DNA of 32,584 bases. Source: Clostridiales bacterium. GTDB lineage: Bacteria; Bacillota; Clostridia; Christensenellales; Aristaeellaceae. The translations under genes were made by a program, and so were the position numbers. Positions 31,413 through 32,584 of the stretch are shown here, piece by piece. The notes beneath the pieces were generated by a model that saw only the letters and a list, made by a program, of their open reading frames with translations, was not told the origin of the DNA and did no database searches. The stretch's first letter is position 1. Each line of letters begins with the position of its first letter. Location of the stretch: NCBI GenBank assembly GCA_015056265.1, contig SVGR01000015.1, positions 1-32,584 of the forward strand. Direction: 5' to 3'.

Positions 31413-31529
31413 TTCCCCGGGCTTCTCTGGGAAAATAGTCGATAGAACGGCGATCGGTAAAATCCAGTAATGGTTTTCTTTGGGAGAGCGCGAGAGGGCC
31501 TTTCTTTTTCAAAAGAAAGGTCCTCTCGC
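31413..31529 (+). repeat. structured repeat element, copy D
   Basis: A 5-bp hairpin TTCCC/GGGAA with an 11-base loop opens it (31413-31433). AATCCAGTAATGGTTTTC (31461-31478) follows, nearly identical to copy A. The 19-bp terminal hairpin (31490-31508 with 31511-31529) has one G-T pair (31498 with 31521), which pairs in plus-strand RNA but would be C-A in minus-strand RNA. It lies 13 bases past the ddl stop and antisense to ddl. Confidence 0.85.
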
Positions 31530-31542
31530 AAAAAACACAATA

Positions 31543-32584
31543 TTACAGCTTCAATTTTCCGCCCTTTTTGCCGCCGCCGATGACGGCGCCGGAAAGGATA
31601 TCGGAGGAGAAAGCAAAGCTGTTCCGTTCCTTTTCCCGGTGGGCGCGCAGGGCGCATTCCACCATTTCATCGATCTGATCGGCGTAATTCATGCCCGTTT
31701 CCGCCCACAGATAATAGGCCAGGGAGCCGGGGATGGTATTGATTTCGGTAATATAATAATTGTCGCTGTGCCGATCCAGCATATAATCGATGCGCACAAC
31801 GCCCTTGCAATCCATAGCGTCGAAAATATCCAGGGAAAGGGCCTGCAGTTTTTCCGTCAGTTCCTCCCCGATGGGGGCGGGCACAATGCGCTTGAGGCTG
31901 GCCATACCCTTGCTGCCGGAGGAACCGGCCAGATACTTTTCAGAAAAATCCAGGAATCCGGCGCCGGAATTGGGCATTTCCAAAACAGAAGCTTTCCGCT
32001 GCCCATCAAAGCCCAGCACGGAGCAATTCACCTCAATAGGCTTATCCAGCCCCTTTTCCACCAGCACCCGCCGGTCATAGGAGAAGGCCAGCTCCAGCGC
32101 TTCCTTCAGGGACGCCCGGTCATCCGCCCGGCTGACGCCGATGGAAGAGCCCAGGCAAGCAGGCTTGACAAACACAGGATAGGGCAGGGCCTTTTCAATG
32201 GTATCCATCATGCCGGCCGCATCCTTTTCCCAGGCAGAGCGGGTCACCGCGCAATCGGGCAGGATGGGAAAGCCGCAGCCCCGGAAAAACCGCTTCATGG
32301 TGATCTTATCCATGCCCACGGCGGAGCCGCCGATGCCGGTGGAGGCGTAGGGAATATCCGCCAGTTCCAGCAGGCCCTGGAGGGAGCCATCCTCCCCGTG
32401 CAGGCCGTGCATGACCGGGATCACACAATCCAGCCGGGCCACGATCTCTTCCTTGCCGCCGCCGAACAGGCCCTTGGCAGGCACATAATGGATCAGGGCG
32501 CCGCTGCCGGCGGTGAGATCCAGATGCACAGGGATAATGCCCTTCATGAAGGGATCAAAGGGAGTGTAGGTTTTGATATCCATC
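31543..32584 (-). CDS. ddl: D-alanine--D-alanine ligase, N terminus beyond the window
   Basis: Ddl joins two D-alanines for the peptidoglycan peptide, using ATP (ATP-grasp fold). About 347 residues are visible. The usual N-terminal glycine-rich start (GGxSxEHxVS) is absent, so the true start lies right of base 32584 and the Met at 32583 is internal. Motifs: MHGLHGEDGSLQGLLE, GMDKITMKRFF, FVKPACLGSSIGVS (ATP-binding loop), LVEKGLDKPIEVNCSVLG, FSEKY in the omega loop (the Tyr type of normal D-Ala ligases), and EINTIPGSLAYYLW (Mg site). A D-Ala-D-Lac specificity is unlikely given the EKY loop. The stop is followed after 13 bases by the hairpin of repeat copy D. Confidence 0.93.
   Translation of the reverse strand, partial: MDIKTYTPFDPFMKGIIPVHLDLTAGSGALIHYVPAKGLFGGGKEEIVARLDCVIPVMHGLHGEDGSLQGLLELADIPYASTGIGGSAVGMDKITMKRFFRGCGFPILPDCAVTRSAWEKDAAGMMDTIEKALPYPVFVKPACLGSSIGVSRADDRASLKEALELAFSYDRRVLVEKGLDKPIEVNCSVLGFDGQRKASVLEMPNSGAGFLDFSEKYLAGSSGSKGMASLKRIVPAPIGEELTEKLQALSLDIFDAMDCKGVVRIDYMLDRHSDNYYITEINTIPGSLAYYLWAETGMNYADQIDEMVECALRAHREKERNSFAFSSDILSGAVIGGGKKGGKLKL

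Larger units (their letters stand above)
31203..31542. other. 340-base intergenic gap filled with repeats
   Basis: The gap between the first DHH gene and the ddl gene holds no coding sequence. From left to right it contains the ribosome site of the DHH gene, the GGAATTCGGAATGC repeat (31215-31248), about 55 bases of unassigned AT-rich sequence, structured element copy C (31306-31404), eight spacer bases, and copy D (31413-31529). No convincing promoter for the DHH pair could be picked. Confidence 0.8.

Overview
The window reads as chromosomal DNA of a Clostridia-type Firmicute, probably a gut anaerobe. GC is in the high fifties by eye and falls in the intergenic gaps. The grounds are strong AGGAGG ribosome sites and sigma-A promoters (TTGnnn-17-TATAAT). 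There is also a T-box leader on ileS, a biotin-dependent Na+-pumping decarboxylase operon, a short Clostridia-type SerA, a heterodimeric ABC exporter, and perfect Spo0A boxes (TGTCGAA) in front of a small Spo0E-like ORF. No phage, IS element, CRISPR array or rRNA was seen.

Layout. 1-268: three leftward tRNAs (Phe cut by the window edge, Asp, Val) with their promoter. 327-3579: a divergent LCP-like gene coupled to a PfkB/1-phosphofructokinase gene, then lysA under its own promoter. 3578-5186: leftward cysK and an HD-domain hydrolase. 5454-10706: rightward operon of a divergent MmdA-type carboxyltransferase, OadG, biotin carrier, OadB and OadA. 11003-12379: secreted WG-repeat protein. 12532-15729: leftward sugar-phosphate isomerase-like gene, and the serine pair serC-serA. 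15770-16090: 0A-box cluster and a 58-residue ORF. 16201-20044: leftward GH13 glucosidase and recG. 20066-20955: MBL-fold hydrolase. 21004-24603: two-gene ABC exporter. 24679-25603: lone GIY-YIG nuclease. 25670-29233: ileS behind a T-box with an AUC specifier. 29278-31202: two tandem DHH phosphoesterases. 31543-32584: D-Ala-D-Ala ligase, cut by the right edge.

How genes work together. The 5.4-10.7 kb operon would take a carboxyl group from oxaloacetate (OadA), carry it on biotin, and release it at OadB while exporting Na+. The extra carboxyltransferase gives it a transcarboxylase-like parts list. SerC and SerA make serine, which CysK (via O-acetylserine) turns into cysteine. LysA and Ddl feed peptidoglycan.

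The most unusual signal is not a gene. A roughly 100-118 nt structured repeat occurs four times (10724-10841 on the minus strand; 28853-28965, 31306-31404 and 31413-31529 on the plus strand). Each copy has a short 5' hairpin, a conserved middle and a long A/T-tipped 3' hairpin. The stems differ in sequence between copies yet stay paired. The long hairpin lies 12-18 nt past a stop codon or terminator in three copies, always antisense to it. A second, unrelated repeat (GGAATTCGGAATGC units) sits just upstream of two internal ribosome sites.
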